Positions 55,604 through 64,000 of a stretch of DNA of 64,000 nt are shown piece by piece; within the stretch, counting starts at the first letter, position 1; each line of letters starts with the position of its first letter. Position numbers and translations under genes: made by a program. Location of the stretch: assembly GCA_922989275.2 (NCBI GenBank), contig OV277864.1, positions 45,631,550 to 45,695,549 of the forward strand, in the 5' to 3' direction. The notes beneath the pieces were generated by a model. The model ran no database searches. It was not told the origin of the DNA and was given only the letters and a program-made list of their open reading frames with translations. Source of the DNA: Gari tellinella (Eukaryota > Mollusca > Bivalvia > Cardiida > Psammobiidae).

Positions 55604-56578
55604 TGTCCAGTTTTCCATGACAAAATGTGTTGCAACAAGACTGCGCGTTCAATAAACGCTTATGCCCCCAGTGGCATCATTGACAATATATTCTGAATCT
55701 TTTCTAAGTCCAAATTAGATCAAGGTCAGGGTCAAACTGAGCATTGGTGAGTTAGTAATGGTCCAAGGCAACAACTGTATAAGTATCAAAGCATTGTAGT
55801 CAGTTGTGTTGATGCTAGACGAAACGGTAAAATCTAGTTAACCAAGAAATAGCCTATTTAAAATTTTCTAAGTCCAAATTAGGTCAAGGTCAAAGTTTGG
55901 TGATGTTGGTGATATTGGTGAGTTGGTAGTGGTCCAAGGCAACAACTGCATAAGTATCAAAGCATTGTAGTCAGTTGTGTTGACGCTAGACGAAACGGTA
56001 AAATCTAGTTAACCAAGAAATAGCCTATTTAAAATTTTCTAAGTCTAAATTAGGTCAAGGTCAAGGTCAAAGTTTGGTGATGTTGGTGAGTTGGTAATGG
56101 TCCAAGGCAACAACTGTATATGTATAAAAGCATTTGTAGTCAGTTGTGTTGATGCTAGACGAAACGGTAAAATCTAGTTAACCAAGAAATAGCCTATTTA
56201 AAAAAATTTAAGTCCAAATTAGGTCAAGGTCAAGGTCAAAATCAAAGTTTGGTGATATTGGTGGATAGGGAATGGTCCAAGGCAACAACTGTATAAGTAT
56301 CAAAGCATTTGGGTAAGCGATGTTGATGCTAGACGAAACGGTAAATTCTACTTAACCTTGTTACGGACGGACACACGCACGCACGGACGGAAAGACGGAC
56401 GGACGGACAGGACAATTACTATATGCCCCGCATCTGTTTTGAGGGGAAAAATCGTCAGAAGGGATAAATAGAGAAAAGGGATACAACTGATTGTCAGTAT
56501 ATTCTCACCCTATCTCGACAAAACCGGGCATATCATGAATAGAAATTGATGAACCGACACTTGTGTTGCATGTCTGTC
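55604..56578 (+). repeat. Foldback core: about 170 bp tandem units with ACGG-rich end
   Basis: Four units contain GGTCCAAGGCAACAACTG, TAAGTATCAAAGCATT, AGTCAGTTGTGTTGATGC, TAGACGAAACGGTAAAATC and AGGTCAAGGTCAAAGTTTGG. Flanks are TTATGCCCCCAGTGGC on the left and a (GACGGACG)-rich stretch plus ATATGCCCCGCATC on the right. It looks like a separate mollusc-type element nested between the arms. Confidence 0.75.
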
Positions 56579-57069
56579 TTCAGTTTCTTCACCCTGTGAA
56601 AACCCGGCACGAAATGACTTTGAAACTACATGTGTATCTAATCAATTTGATGCTTTATTGATGTATCTTTCCATGCATGTGGAACAAGGTGTTATATATT
56701 CTGCCCCGGCCCTACCGTCTGTCCATGGGCCTGTGGTAGTCTTAGTGGTTAGGATAAAAGCCTCTTACCTCAGGACGTAGGATTGAGTCCCGCTCACTGT
56801 CGTGTTTTCTCTGTCTAATGTCAGAGAGTTGCCATTTACTTACATCTTGTTTACCTACTGACTACTGCTGTTCAAGCTAAGCCAAAGGTCGTTAATGTAT
56901 CAAAAAGACATTGAACTTGACCTTTTCAAACCAATGACTCTCCATATTGAACAAAGGACCTCAGAGAGGAAATGAGTTAAACACAAGCAATAACCAATTA
57001 AGATATACATGTATTACATGTATATTTGATCTTTCTTAATTATTTTTTTTTTAAATTAGCTTTTCTACC

Positions 57070-58150
57070 GTGGTTTGCGGCTGCCATATTGGATTTTGCT
57101 ATTGTGGAACTTGACCTTTCTGAATCAAAAACACCCAATATTGCACAAAGGGCCTCAGAAATAAGTTCCACACCAAAATATTATTAATTTAGAGGTATTA
57201 CATTTGATAATTCTCCAAAAAAGAAAACAAATAGCTTTTTCAACATGGTTGCGGCGGCCATATTGGATTTTGCTTCTTTTGGAACTTGATCTTTCCAAAG
57301 CAAAGACACCCTAGATTGCACAAAGGGCATGAGAGATGAGTTCTACTCTAAAAAATAATCAATTTAGAAGTATAGCATTTGATTTTTGTCCAAAAAAACA
57401 ACAAAATTAGCTTTTTCAACATGGTTTGCCGCGGCCATATTGGATTTGGCTATTGTGAAACTTGACCTTTCCGAATCAAATTATCCAAGATTGCACAAAA
57501 GGCCTCAGAAATGAGTTCAACACCCAAACATTATCAATTGAGAGGTATTACATTGGTTTATTCTCCAAAAAAGAAACAAAATTAGCTTTTTTAACATGGC
57601 TTGCGGCGGCCATATTTGATTTGGTTTTTGTGGAACTTGATCTTTCCAAATCAAAGACATCCCAGATTGCACAAAAGGCATCAGAAATGAGTTCAACACC
57701 CAAAAATTATCAATTGAGAGGTATTACATTGGTTTATTCTCCAAAAAAGGAAAAAAGTTAGCTTTTTTAACATGGCTTGCGGCGGTCATATTGGATTTTG
57801 CTATCGTGGAACTTGATCTTTCCAAATCAAAGACATCCCAGATTACACAAACGGCATCAGAAGTGAATTATACTCTAAAAAATAATCAATTTAGAAGTAT
57901 TATATTTGATTTTTCTTAAAAAAAACAACGAAAAAAGCTTTTCCAACATGGTTGGCGGCAGCCATTTTGGATTTGGCTAATGTGAAATTTGACCTTTCCA
58001 AATCAAAGACACCCCAGATTGCACAAAGGGCATCAGAAATGAGTTCCACACCAAAAAACAATCAATTTAGAGGTATTACACTTATTTATTCTCCAAAAAA
58101 CAAAAAAGTTAGCTTTTCCAAAATGGCTGGCGGCGGCCATATTGGATTTG
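57070..58150. repeat. Right-arm tandem units (seven)
   Basis: GCGGCGGCCATATTGGATTT or variants recur at about 57075, 57247, 57424, 57600, 57776, 57953 and 58132. The unit at 57424 joins left-arm unit 5 sequence (TTGATT, complement side) to unit 6 sequence, so one unit is missing relative to the left arm. Confidence 0.85.
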
Positions 58151-58532
58151 GATATTGTGGGAAACGTGACAGTGTGGCAGACAAGCACCTCGGTGATTTG
58201 TGATGTCTATGGTCTCGTTAACTCACATCAAGTGAGAAACTCTCTCAACACCATTTTGCAAACGGGTCTTCAGGGTAGGTACAGGACTACAGTGTAGACA
58301 TACATGTATGCCAGTGAATGATTGGTGATCCTATTACATGTGTAATTACCTAAATCTTCAACATGCTGTTCCGTAGAATGGGTATTTCCAGAGACACCGT
58401 GGCTGTGTTTAATGGAAGAGTCTATATTGACAACTCCTAAATATGTATTTAAAAAGGATCAGCTCAGATAAAAGAAATCGATAAAGGGAAATAAATGTGG
58501 ACAATCTAAGATCACTTAGTTATACAGACATT

Positions 58533-58743
58533 TTAACCTACTGCATGACGATCGTGACTTGAATAGAATTTGCAAACAGTTTGGATCCAGATCAGACGCC
58601 GCGTTACGCGGCGTCTGATCTGAACCCAAACTGTTTGACATCGTCTTGAGGAATTTTCCATAAAATATGCACTAATCTTTATTTGACAAAATTTGCAGAC
58701 GAACATTTCAAGGCAGACGATATAATGTCCGTAGAATGGGTAA
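58533..58743 (+). mobile_element. B-family MITE, strong hairpin
   Basis: TTAACCTACTGCATGACG to GTAGAATGGGTAA. The core GTTTGGATCCAGATCAGACG, tip CCGCGTTACGCGG, pairs with CGTCTGATCTGAACCCAAAC. Confidence 0.8.
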
Positions 58744-58954
58744 GCCCTTCACTGTCATTCGTGACTACACCGGTATTTGAAGGATATGTTTAGATCCAGA
58801 TCAGACTCCGAGAAACTCATAACCTAATCAGGATCCAAGCTGCTTGACATTTGTTCGATGTTTCTGTGGTAAAAATAATTAAGTTTTATGCCAGATAAAA
58901 CGGCGCAGACAATTTTTTGTTAAGCAGACGATGTGTATCTTATGAAAGGGTAAA
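58740..58954 (+). mobile_element. B-family MITE abutting the previous one
   Basis: It starts at the shared GTAA (GTAAGCCCTTCACTGTC) and ends GAAAGGGTAA. The core is degraded (TAGATCCAGATCAGACTCCG ... CAGGATCCAAGC). Confidence 0.6.
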
Positions 58955-59271
58955 CAATTAACTGTAATGGAGATTTGTTGTAAAAATGGACCATTAGTGC
59001 TATAATTGGCATGGAGGTAATAAAATTCAGATAGATCTACAGTTGTAATACAGTGGTAAAGACGTTATCCCTTTCCATTAAAAGCGTTTATGCTAAATGT
59101 CTTATTCTATTACGAAGTTCGGAGCCAGATAAAACGCTGGATAACCGGGTATTCCGACGTCTAACGAGGCTTCAAGCTGTTCGCAAGTCAAAGAAAAATA
59201 AAACCGTGATCATAAATCTAAAAAGGTTGTCATTTGTTCATCCTATTAAAAAAGCTTTCATTTTCACCAAC
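58955..59271. other. Non-coding stretch with a B core
   Basis: A B-like core at about 59110-59180 (GGAGCCAGATAAAACGCTGG ... CGACGTCTAACGAGGC) is the only feature. Confidence 0.45.
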
Positions 59272-59794
59272 TAATTCAACCCTAGCAACGAGTTTTCTCG
59301 TCCTTTACAAACTGTGTACCTGTACAGAGTACATTTATCACATACACACAGTGAAGACGATGATAATGATGATGAGTTGGGCTTTACGGCACTGCGACAC
59401 AAAATAGGTCATATAGCGCCGATGAGTTAATGAGGGATGATGCAAGGAGATGATAATGATCTCAGGAAGGTGATTTCGGCTAATATCATGCATTGGAAAA
59501 CAATGAATGGGATCAAAACCACCGACCTGCCTTCCTTTTAGTTCTTGTCGGAGGGGATGATCTCGGTCTAATGAACAGAAAACATTCTCTATGACAATTA
59601 AGCCCCAGAACTACGGCAAAGTAGGAAGGTTTCTGGGGCAGTGAAGACGAAGATCAGAGACTCGTAAATGAGTCCTAAGATCAAGATCTACACTTTTTGT
59701 TATTTTGCAATATATTAACCTATGTACATGTAGCCTGAAATGGGCTGCACTTAATTTGGAATTTCTATACACGTTTCAGGGATGAATGAATTAA
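59272..59794 (+). mobile_element. C-family MITE split by a SINE-like insert
   Basis: The left half has CAACCCTAGCAACGAG and CACACAGTGAAGACGA. The right half resumes at 59639 with AAGATCAGAGACTCG and ends TTCAGGGATGAATGAATTAA. It shares its right TTAA with the B element at 59791. Confidence 0.65.
59361..59638 (+). mobile_element. SINE-like insert with 12 bp target duplication
   Basis: CAGTGAAGACGA flanks the 278 bp insert (59349-59360 and 59639-59650). It starts TGATAATGATGATGAGTTGG, contains GGTCATATAGCGCCGATG and ends in a small hairpin (CCCCAGAA ... TTTCTGGGG). It is related to 19007-19179. No pol III boxes are obvious, so the class is uncertain. Confidence 0.6.
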
Positions 59795-59990
59795 CCCTTT
59801 TACTCTCAATGACGTCATTAAGCGCATTTGCAAACAGTTTGGATCCTGATCAGACGCCGCGTAACGCGGCGTCTTATCAGGATCCAAACTGTTTGTCACT
59901 CATATCGAAATTTGTCAGTCATTAACTTTGAAACGATGTTGCAGACAACAAAAATGAAACAGACGACAATGAATCGATAAAGGGGGTTAA
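59791..59990 (+). mobile_element. B-family TTAA MITE, complete
   Basis: TTAACCCTTTTACTCTC to GATAAAGGGGGTTAA, 200 bp. The hairpin GCAAACAGTTTGGATCCTGA, tip GCCGCGTAACGCGGC, returns with one mismatch and lies about 190 bp upstream of the FAM184-like exon's acceptor, inside its intron. Confidence 0.85.
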
Positions 59991-60079
59991 ATTCTCGTGA
60001 AAAATTTGGCAGTGAAATGGTTAATGGCCGCTGTAGCAGCACATAGCTAATTTTTATATTTTGTTTTTTCTATTTCCAG

Positions 60080-60283
60080 TTTTCAACAAAGACATACTGA
60101 TGGAGGTGCAAGCACCAACAGTATGAACGACTAGCCAGTAAATGTGACACAAAACTCGGAGAAATGGTCTGATATATTTAGTATACAGTACCTTGGATCA
60201 TACGATAAAGTGATATCAAGTTTTAAACGATATGTGGTTAGAGAATACAGTCATTGCTAGTTGGGATTAAAACGTAATCAACG
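60080..60283 (+). other. 5' UTR part of the FAM184-like exon
   Basis: A pyrimidine-rich acceptor (TTTTGTTTTTTCTATTTCCAG, last 20 bases 60060-60079) precedes this segment. An in-frame TAA at 60275-60277 lies 9 nt before the ATG, so translation cannot start further upstream. An earlier non-coding exon must lie to the left and was not identified. Confidence 0.6.
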
Positions 60284-61061
60284 ATGGCTGATAAACAGAA
60301 GAGAAGCTTGGAGTTCCGTATGTCCAAAAAGGTTGCGGAACTCACTCAGGTAGTGCACATGTTGTTTACAAGAAACCATGAAAAAGAGGTTGAAATTGAT
60401 GCTTTGAAGGAAGCATACGAAAACGAAGTAACAGATGTTATTGAAGATGCAAGGACCCGGATAATTAAACTCGATAACCGAGTGGTCGAGTTGGAGAGAA
60501 AACTGGAACGTGAACGGAACAAGCAACAAGAAGTCGTTGAAAAGGCAGTGGTTCAGGAGACTAATGACAGGGAGAACGAGTATAAACAAAAACTAGCAAT
60601 TACAGAGAAGGCTCTGCACGACGAGAAACAAGAGACTCAACATCTCAGGGACTTGCTTATAAATGCACAGAAGGATATTGAGAAGCTGCGGCAAAGAGTG
60701 GAAGAGCATTTAAACTCTAAAAGTGATGAAATAGGGAGGCGAGAAGTGGAGTTAAATAAACTTAAGAAACAAGTTACCGATTTAGAACGGACTATGCAAC
60801 AAAAGGAACTTCGTGCTAACGAAACTATAAAGAACTATGAAAAGAATATAGAGAAGTTAGAAACAGAGTGTTTAGAAATGCAAGGGTTGTTAGAAGAAAC
60901 TTATAAAGTGAAAGAAAATTTAACAGCAAGAGTGAGACAGTTAGAGGCAGAATTACGTTCTCTGAAACGGGAATTCCAAAAGAAATCTTCAACAACTGTT
61001 CAACAAAACCACGTGGTCAAGGTTCCCCGTAGCGCCCCTATTCAACAAAATCACACGGTGG
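60284..61061 (+). CDS. FAM184-family coiled-coil protein, N-terminal exon (partial)
   Basis: The ATG at 60284 has A at -3 and G at +4. The peptide opens MADKQKRSLEFRMSKKVAEL and continues TQVVHMLFTRNHEKEVEIDA, LKEAYENEV and EDARTRIIKLDNRV. The MSKKxAxLTxVxxxLxTxNxExExxIxxLKxAxExE pattern is the conserved start of FAM184A/B, proteins of poorly known function. Residues about 10-235 form a nearly unbroken heptad-rich coiled coil with many E, K, R and Q. The coil ends at AELRSLKREFQKKSS. The best donor is G|GTAAAG at 61061/61062 (259 codons plus one base, phase 1). The open frame continues to 61210, but from 61083 it reads an A-family MITE, so residues beyond about 260 are not protein. The family is much longer, so further exons lie to the right, outside the window or unrecognised. 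Confidence 0.75.
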
Positions 61062-61082
61062 GTAAAGTTCGTGTACAGAGCG

Positions 61083-61337
61083 TTAACCAATTACCCCCAT
61101 ATACACCTCTGTTTATGCCTTTATTTCATTCCCCAATTGAAGAAAAAGTTCAACTTTATACAGTCATGAATATGTGGTATAAGAATTTTTTTCTGTATTC
61201 TAGTAAATGATAGTTTAAAGCTGGTTGAAAGTAAAGCAGAATGTGCCTTCAGCACATTCAGTTTTACATGCATTCTACTTTATGTGGTCATTTTTCTCAT
61301 ACAATTAGAAGCAGACTATGATGATGTCAAGGGTTAA
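61083..61337 (-). mobile_element. A-family TTAA MITE just after the exon
   Basis: TTAACCAATTACCCCCATAT to GATGATGTCAAGGGTTAA, 255 bp. It includes TTTCTGTATTCTAGTAAATG and a hairpin with one decayed arm (AGCTGGTTGAAAGTAAAGC). It starts 21 bp beyond the predicted splice donor of the FAM184-like exon. Confidence 0.8.
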
Positions 61338-61576
61338 TGTTTATCGTCCACAACAAAATATTAACTACAGTGTACATCCTGCCGAGAGATCGCAAGCTGC
61401 GTCGTCTCATCATGTCTACACTGATTGCCATTTCCAATGAAGTGGTCTGTTGGGTTAAAATAATACTGCACTGTCCTTAGCTTATACATATATATCTTTA
61501 ACGAAATATATGATCAAGTACATTGGGAGGTCACTCCAATATCCAAGTATAAATGCATTAATTTAACTTGTGCACC
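61338..61576. other. Intronic stretch, unassigned
   Basis: A decayed C/B scrap at about 61368-61430 (AGTGTACATCCTGCCGAG ... CATGTCTACACTG). Otherwise nothing. Confidence 0.4.
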
Positions 61577-61827
61577 TTAACTCTTTGAACCCTAGTCCCG
61601 CATATAGGCGTGCTTTTCAAACAATGTACGTGTGAATAGTACACATGTCATATGCAAACAGTGAAGACCCAGATCAGAGGGCTCCGAAAGGAGCCCTCTG
61701 ATCAGGGTCTTCACTGTTTGTCACAATGCCAAACATAGACAAAATCAACCCTTAACAGTCAGAAATGGACTACTCTAAAATGGAAACTGGAATTGTCCAT
61801 TTAAAGTTTCAGGGAGGAAATAGTTAA
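61577..61827 (+). mobile_element. C-family TTAA MITE, complete
   Basis: TTAACTCTTTGAACCCTAG to GGGAGGAAATAGTTAA, 251 bp. The hairpin GTGAAGACCCAGATCAGAGG has tip GGCTCCGAAAGGAGCC. It is the closest relative of 3382-3632. Confidence 0.85.
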
Positions 61828-62019
61828 ACCATTTGTGCCCGGTGTCTCATAAAAGGACACATGCAAGCAGTGTTTACTCTTATAAGACGCTGCATTATGC
61901 TGACAGCAATTTCATTATAAAACAAAACGAAAATGAAAATTTAGACAGCACTCCTTAGATAAACATGGACATATCCAGTATATAAGTATGGAAGAACTCA
62001 CTTGGCATAAATGGGTGAA
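61824..62019 (+). mobile_element. J-family MITE abutting the C copy
   Basis: It begins with the TTAA that ends the C element (TTAAACCATTTGTGCCCGG) and continues AAAACGAAAATGAAAATTTA and GCACTCCTTAGATAAACATG to ATAAATGGGTGAA. Compare 42937-43143. Confidence 0.65.
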
Positions 62020-62632
62020 CCTATACTAGTAAACAAGCTATATAAGTGTTGGTTGAAAAGGTTTCTTATCTCAATTTTCGTTCAGTAAGTATTACCAGAT
62101 CGAGAAACAGATAAGATCCAGATGAGACGTTAAATTTAGATCCATATCAGTCCCCCACAATTTCTGGGACTCGATTTGCATCTAACATATTTGCACATAT
62201 TCTTCTTTCCCTTGCCAAGCGTGGATGCTCTTTCTTTTTCAAACATTTTAGTACCTGATCAGATGGCGAGTACCACGAGTATAAATGTTTGAATTTTATT
62301 TGTTTTTAATAAACAAAACAAATAAACAAATGTAATTGAAAGTAATGCAGAGGCTACGTTGAAACTGGTGCCAATGTGTCAGTAATGGTTCCCGGTGTTT
62401 AAAAGGGTAGACGCTCATAAACTTTTGAAGTTCTTTAACTGGATATATCCATCATTTGCAAACATTAAGGACCTTGCTCGAACAACACCTGCAGGACTGC
62501 TGACTTTTCATAGGTTTATGTTACAATAGAGAAGACGTTATTCTTTACTAATAAACGCTTTTACGCTAATCAATTTTATCCAATGTAAATATTTTGGAGT
62601 CGAGTCAGGCTCCAAACTGTTTTCCAATCAAA
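62020..62632. other. Intronic stretch with B scraps
   Basis: Half-cores lie at about 62110-62190 and 62240-62290. No exon is recognised. Confidence 0.4.
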
Positions 62633-62836
62633 TTAACCCTTAGCCTGCCACTCACGACTATAGCTCCATATGCAAACAGCTTGGACCCGGATGAGACGCC
62701 GAGTAACTCGGCGTCTCATCCGGATCCAAGCTGATTGACTCTCGGACAACATTTTCAGCAATTTTGAGCAACTTTGAAACTTGAGGCAGACGAGAAATAT
62801 AGCAGACGACAATTTATTTGGCGGGCTAAGGGTTAA
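62633..62836 (+). mobile_element. B-family TTAA MITE with GATG/CATC paired arm change
   Basis: TTAACCCTTAGCCTGCC to GCGGGCTAAGGGTTAA, 204 bp. The core GCTTGGACCCGGATGAGACG pairs with CGTCTCATCCGGATCCAAGC. The usual GATCAG is GATGAG on the left and CTCATC on the right, and the outer AACAGTTTGG is AACAGCTTGG with matching CCAAGCTG. Confidence 0.85.
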
Positions 62837-63553
62837 AAGAGATCAAGGAGACATGTCAAAATGTTGTAATTTTTTACATTTTTATACAATGAGTTTGCTT
62901 TTCGTGTGCGTTTTAACGGGAAAGAAAAGTTCGTTTTCACTTTACACAATATATACGGAACACGACGGGTTTTCTAATAGGTATATATGTATGATACGCC
63001 TACATCTTCTAAGATTCATCTCATAATGCTTGTTTCTTGTCTTTGTACGAAGTATACGAGTCGTATTTATACCAAAAAACGAATATTCACAATTCCAAGT
63101 ATAGAATACACCTTGACGATATACCTGTAGGCCTACATTATTTTAATGTGAACTGCTCCATTGACTCTAGTTTTCTCAATTACAGGTGTTTGGCGAATAC
63201 CGTATACCGAATACCATATACCGTACAATGTTCTTCTATGTAACATAATAGATATACAAGGGTGATCTAAATACACTGCATTGTTTGTCCTTGCTACAGA
63301 TCATTTCATATGAAATGGCAAACAATTCAGACCTTGATGCCACAAATTGCGACATTTCATTCGAGTCTATGTTTACTGTCGTTTGTGGACGATATACGAA
63401 AAATGGGCCAATATGTCAAACCAATCAAGGTACAAAGCGTTAATGGTACAAACTTGTACAAAATGAAAAGGAAGAAATAATTGCGTTCTGTCAAATTCGT
63501 AATTAGTTTCTAGTCCCAACTGACACCCATTTTCAAGTAGTCACCAGATGTTC
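62837..63553. other. Intronic stretch, unassigned
   Basis: Short open frames at 62781-63243 partly overlap the B element and have no recognisable domain. CCGTATACCGAATACCATATACCGTA at 63199-63224 is a short ACCGTAT-type repeat. Confidence 0.35.
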
Positions 63554-63779
63554 TTAACCCCATTGCACCCAGTGGATTCTCCAATTCTTATATGCTGGAT
63601 AAGTCCATGTTTTATGTAAGGGGTGCCGGGTCTAATTTTTCATTTTCGTTTTGTTGTACTTTGAAATTCCTGTCAGCAAATAGCGCAGACTCTGATCAAG
63701 CAACGTCTAACACGGCGTCTGACCAGTCTTCAATGTTTGCCTATGCCCTTTTTATGGGACGCTAGGTACAAATGGGTCA
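63554..63779 (-). mobile_element. J-family MITE, minus orientation, with a B/C-like core
   Basis: TTAACCCCATTGCACCCAG, ATGTTTTATGTAAGGGGTGC and TTTTTCATTTTCGTTTTG are reverse complements of J signatures. Between them lies a hairpin AGACTCTGATCAAGCAACGT / GGCGTCTGACCAGTCT, which the other J copies largely lack. Confidence 0.6.
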
Positions 63780-64000
63780 GGTATTCAGTTTACAAATCAA
63801 ATATTTCCAACAGTGAGCTCTAAGTATGACATATATAAGGATCCGTTTGAATGTGAAGGCAACCAAAATTCAGACCCTCTAAATACGTACACTTAGCTCT
63901 TCACTTTCGTAAAATGCCTTCTTCCGAAATTGGTCTTTGATGCTTATAGGACATCTAACTGTCTGATGTGTTGGCAAGATGGATGGTCATAATTATTTAA
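63780..64000. other. Window end, unassigned
   Basis: No exon or repeat is recognised. Confidence 0.35.

Larger units (their letters stand above)
53759..58269. mobile_element. 4.5 kb foldback element with repeat-built arms
   Basis: The left arm 53759-55603 and right arm 56579-58269 are inverted and nearly identical. They begin AGACCCGTTTGCAAAATGG and end at GAAGAAACTGAAG. Each arm has a unique outer segment, a run of about 175 bp units (eight left, seven right) marked by AATCCAATATGGCCGCCGC, AATACCTCTAAATTGAT and TTTGTGCAATCTGGG, and an inner tRNA-like segment. The 975 bp core differs. Long arms made of tandem units match Drosophila FB and sea urchin TU foldbacks in architecture. The repeated short frames are by-products, and there is no transposase. 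Confidence 0.9.

Noticed and set aside
53880..58150. CArG (SRF) boxes in CCAATATGG
   Set aside because: CC and GG are separated by five A/T bases; the consensus needs six.
60278..60589. 103-codon minus-strand open frame
   Set aside because: It is the antisense shadow of the FAM184-like coding exon.
61062..61210. C-terminal extension of the FAM184-like ORF
   Set aside because: From 61083 the frame reads an A-family MITE; a donor at 61061/61062 is the better end.
3382..62836. Regularly recurring palindromes suggested a CRISPR array
   Set aside because: Copies are 0.2-2 kb apart, bounded by TTAA or TA, in both orientations and in several families; there are no short uniform spacers or cas genes.

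Overview
This is a eukaryotic, AT-rich, gene-poor genomic window with introns and very high repeat density. It most likely comes from a bivalve mollusc. The evidence is a metazoan FAM184-type coding exon, a probable FERM-domain first exon, and dispersed elements with the 'gctcacctg ... aggtgagcgat' ends that are common in bivalve genomes. The species assignment is an inference. Nothing looks prokaryotic: there are no operons and no long ORF runs.

Only two pieces of host gene can be supported. At 60080-61061 (+) a spliced exon carries 5'UTR and the N-terminal 259 codons of a FAM184-family coiled-coil protein. At 28077-28211 (-) a 45-codon first coding exon ends in a donor site and resembles the start of a FERM-domain protein (FRMD3/FRMD5 or band 4.1 type). 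The other short ORFs are shadows of repeats or chance.

The rest is mobile-element sediment. The dominant component is a superfamily of about 190-255 bp MITEs bounded by TTAA, with TTAACCCTTT-like left ends and AAAGGGTTAA-like right ends. Each carries a central, nearly perfect 55-75 bp palindrome. I call the families A (GAAAGTAAAGCAGAATGCGCC hairpin), B (CAAACAGTTTGGATCC / GACGCC hairpin), C (CAGTGTAGACCC / GAGGGCTCC hairpin), D (TTAATGCAGGA / GAAAGCTCC hairpin) and J (CCATTTGTGCC ends). E and F are TA-flanked mariner-type MITEs with similar central hairpins. They occur every 0.5-1.5 kb, nest in one another, and abut while sharing one TTAA.

Larger structures, left to right: a hAT-like remnant nested in an A element (4832-5571); a hammerhead-like motif (7307-7342); two GGCGGAA-rich arrays (10296-10680 and 18060-18424) sharing one terminal motif; two tandem-unit 'gctcacc' elements (14208-15276 and 16913-17752); a 1.1 kb TAA-flanked element full of GATCGC motifs (26100-27191); a 495 bp foldback with a perfect 10 bp target duplication (27439-27933); a 2.0 kb foldback whose ends are arrays of GTCGTTTCGGCC with an 8 bp target duplication (28583-30586); LINE 3' fragments (30682-31227 and 43406-43925); a hairpin-within-hairpin element (53040-53277); and a 4.5 kb foldback with 1.7-1.85 kb arms made of about 175 bp repeats (53759-58269).

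The most distinctive feature is this collection of hairpin cassettes. Both arms of a palindrome often carry the same family-atypical change, and hairpin tips are swapped between otherwise different families. This suggests arm-to-arm correction and modular exchange, and it does not match any mechanism I can name with confidence.
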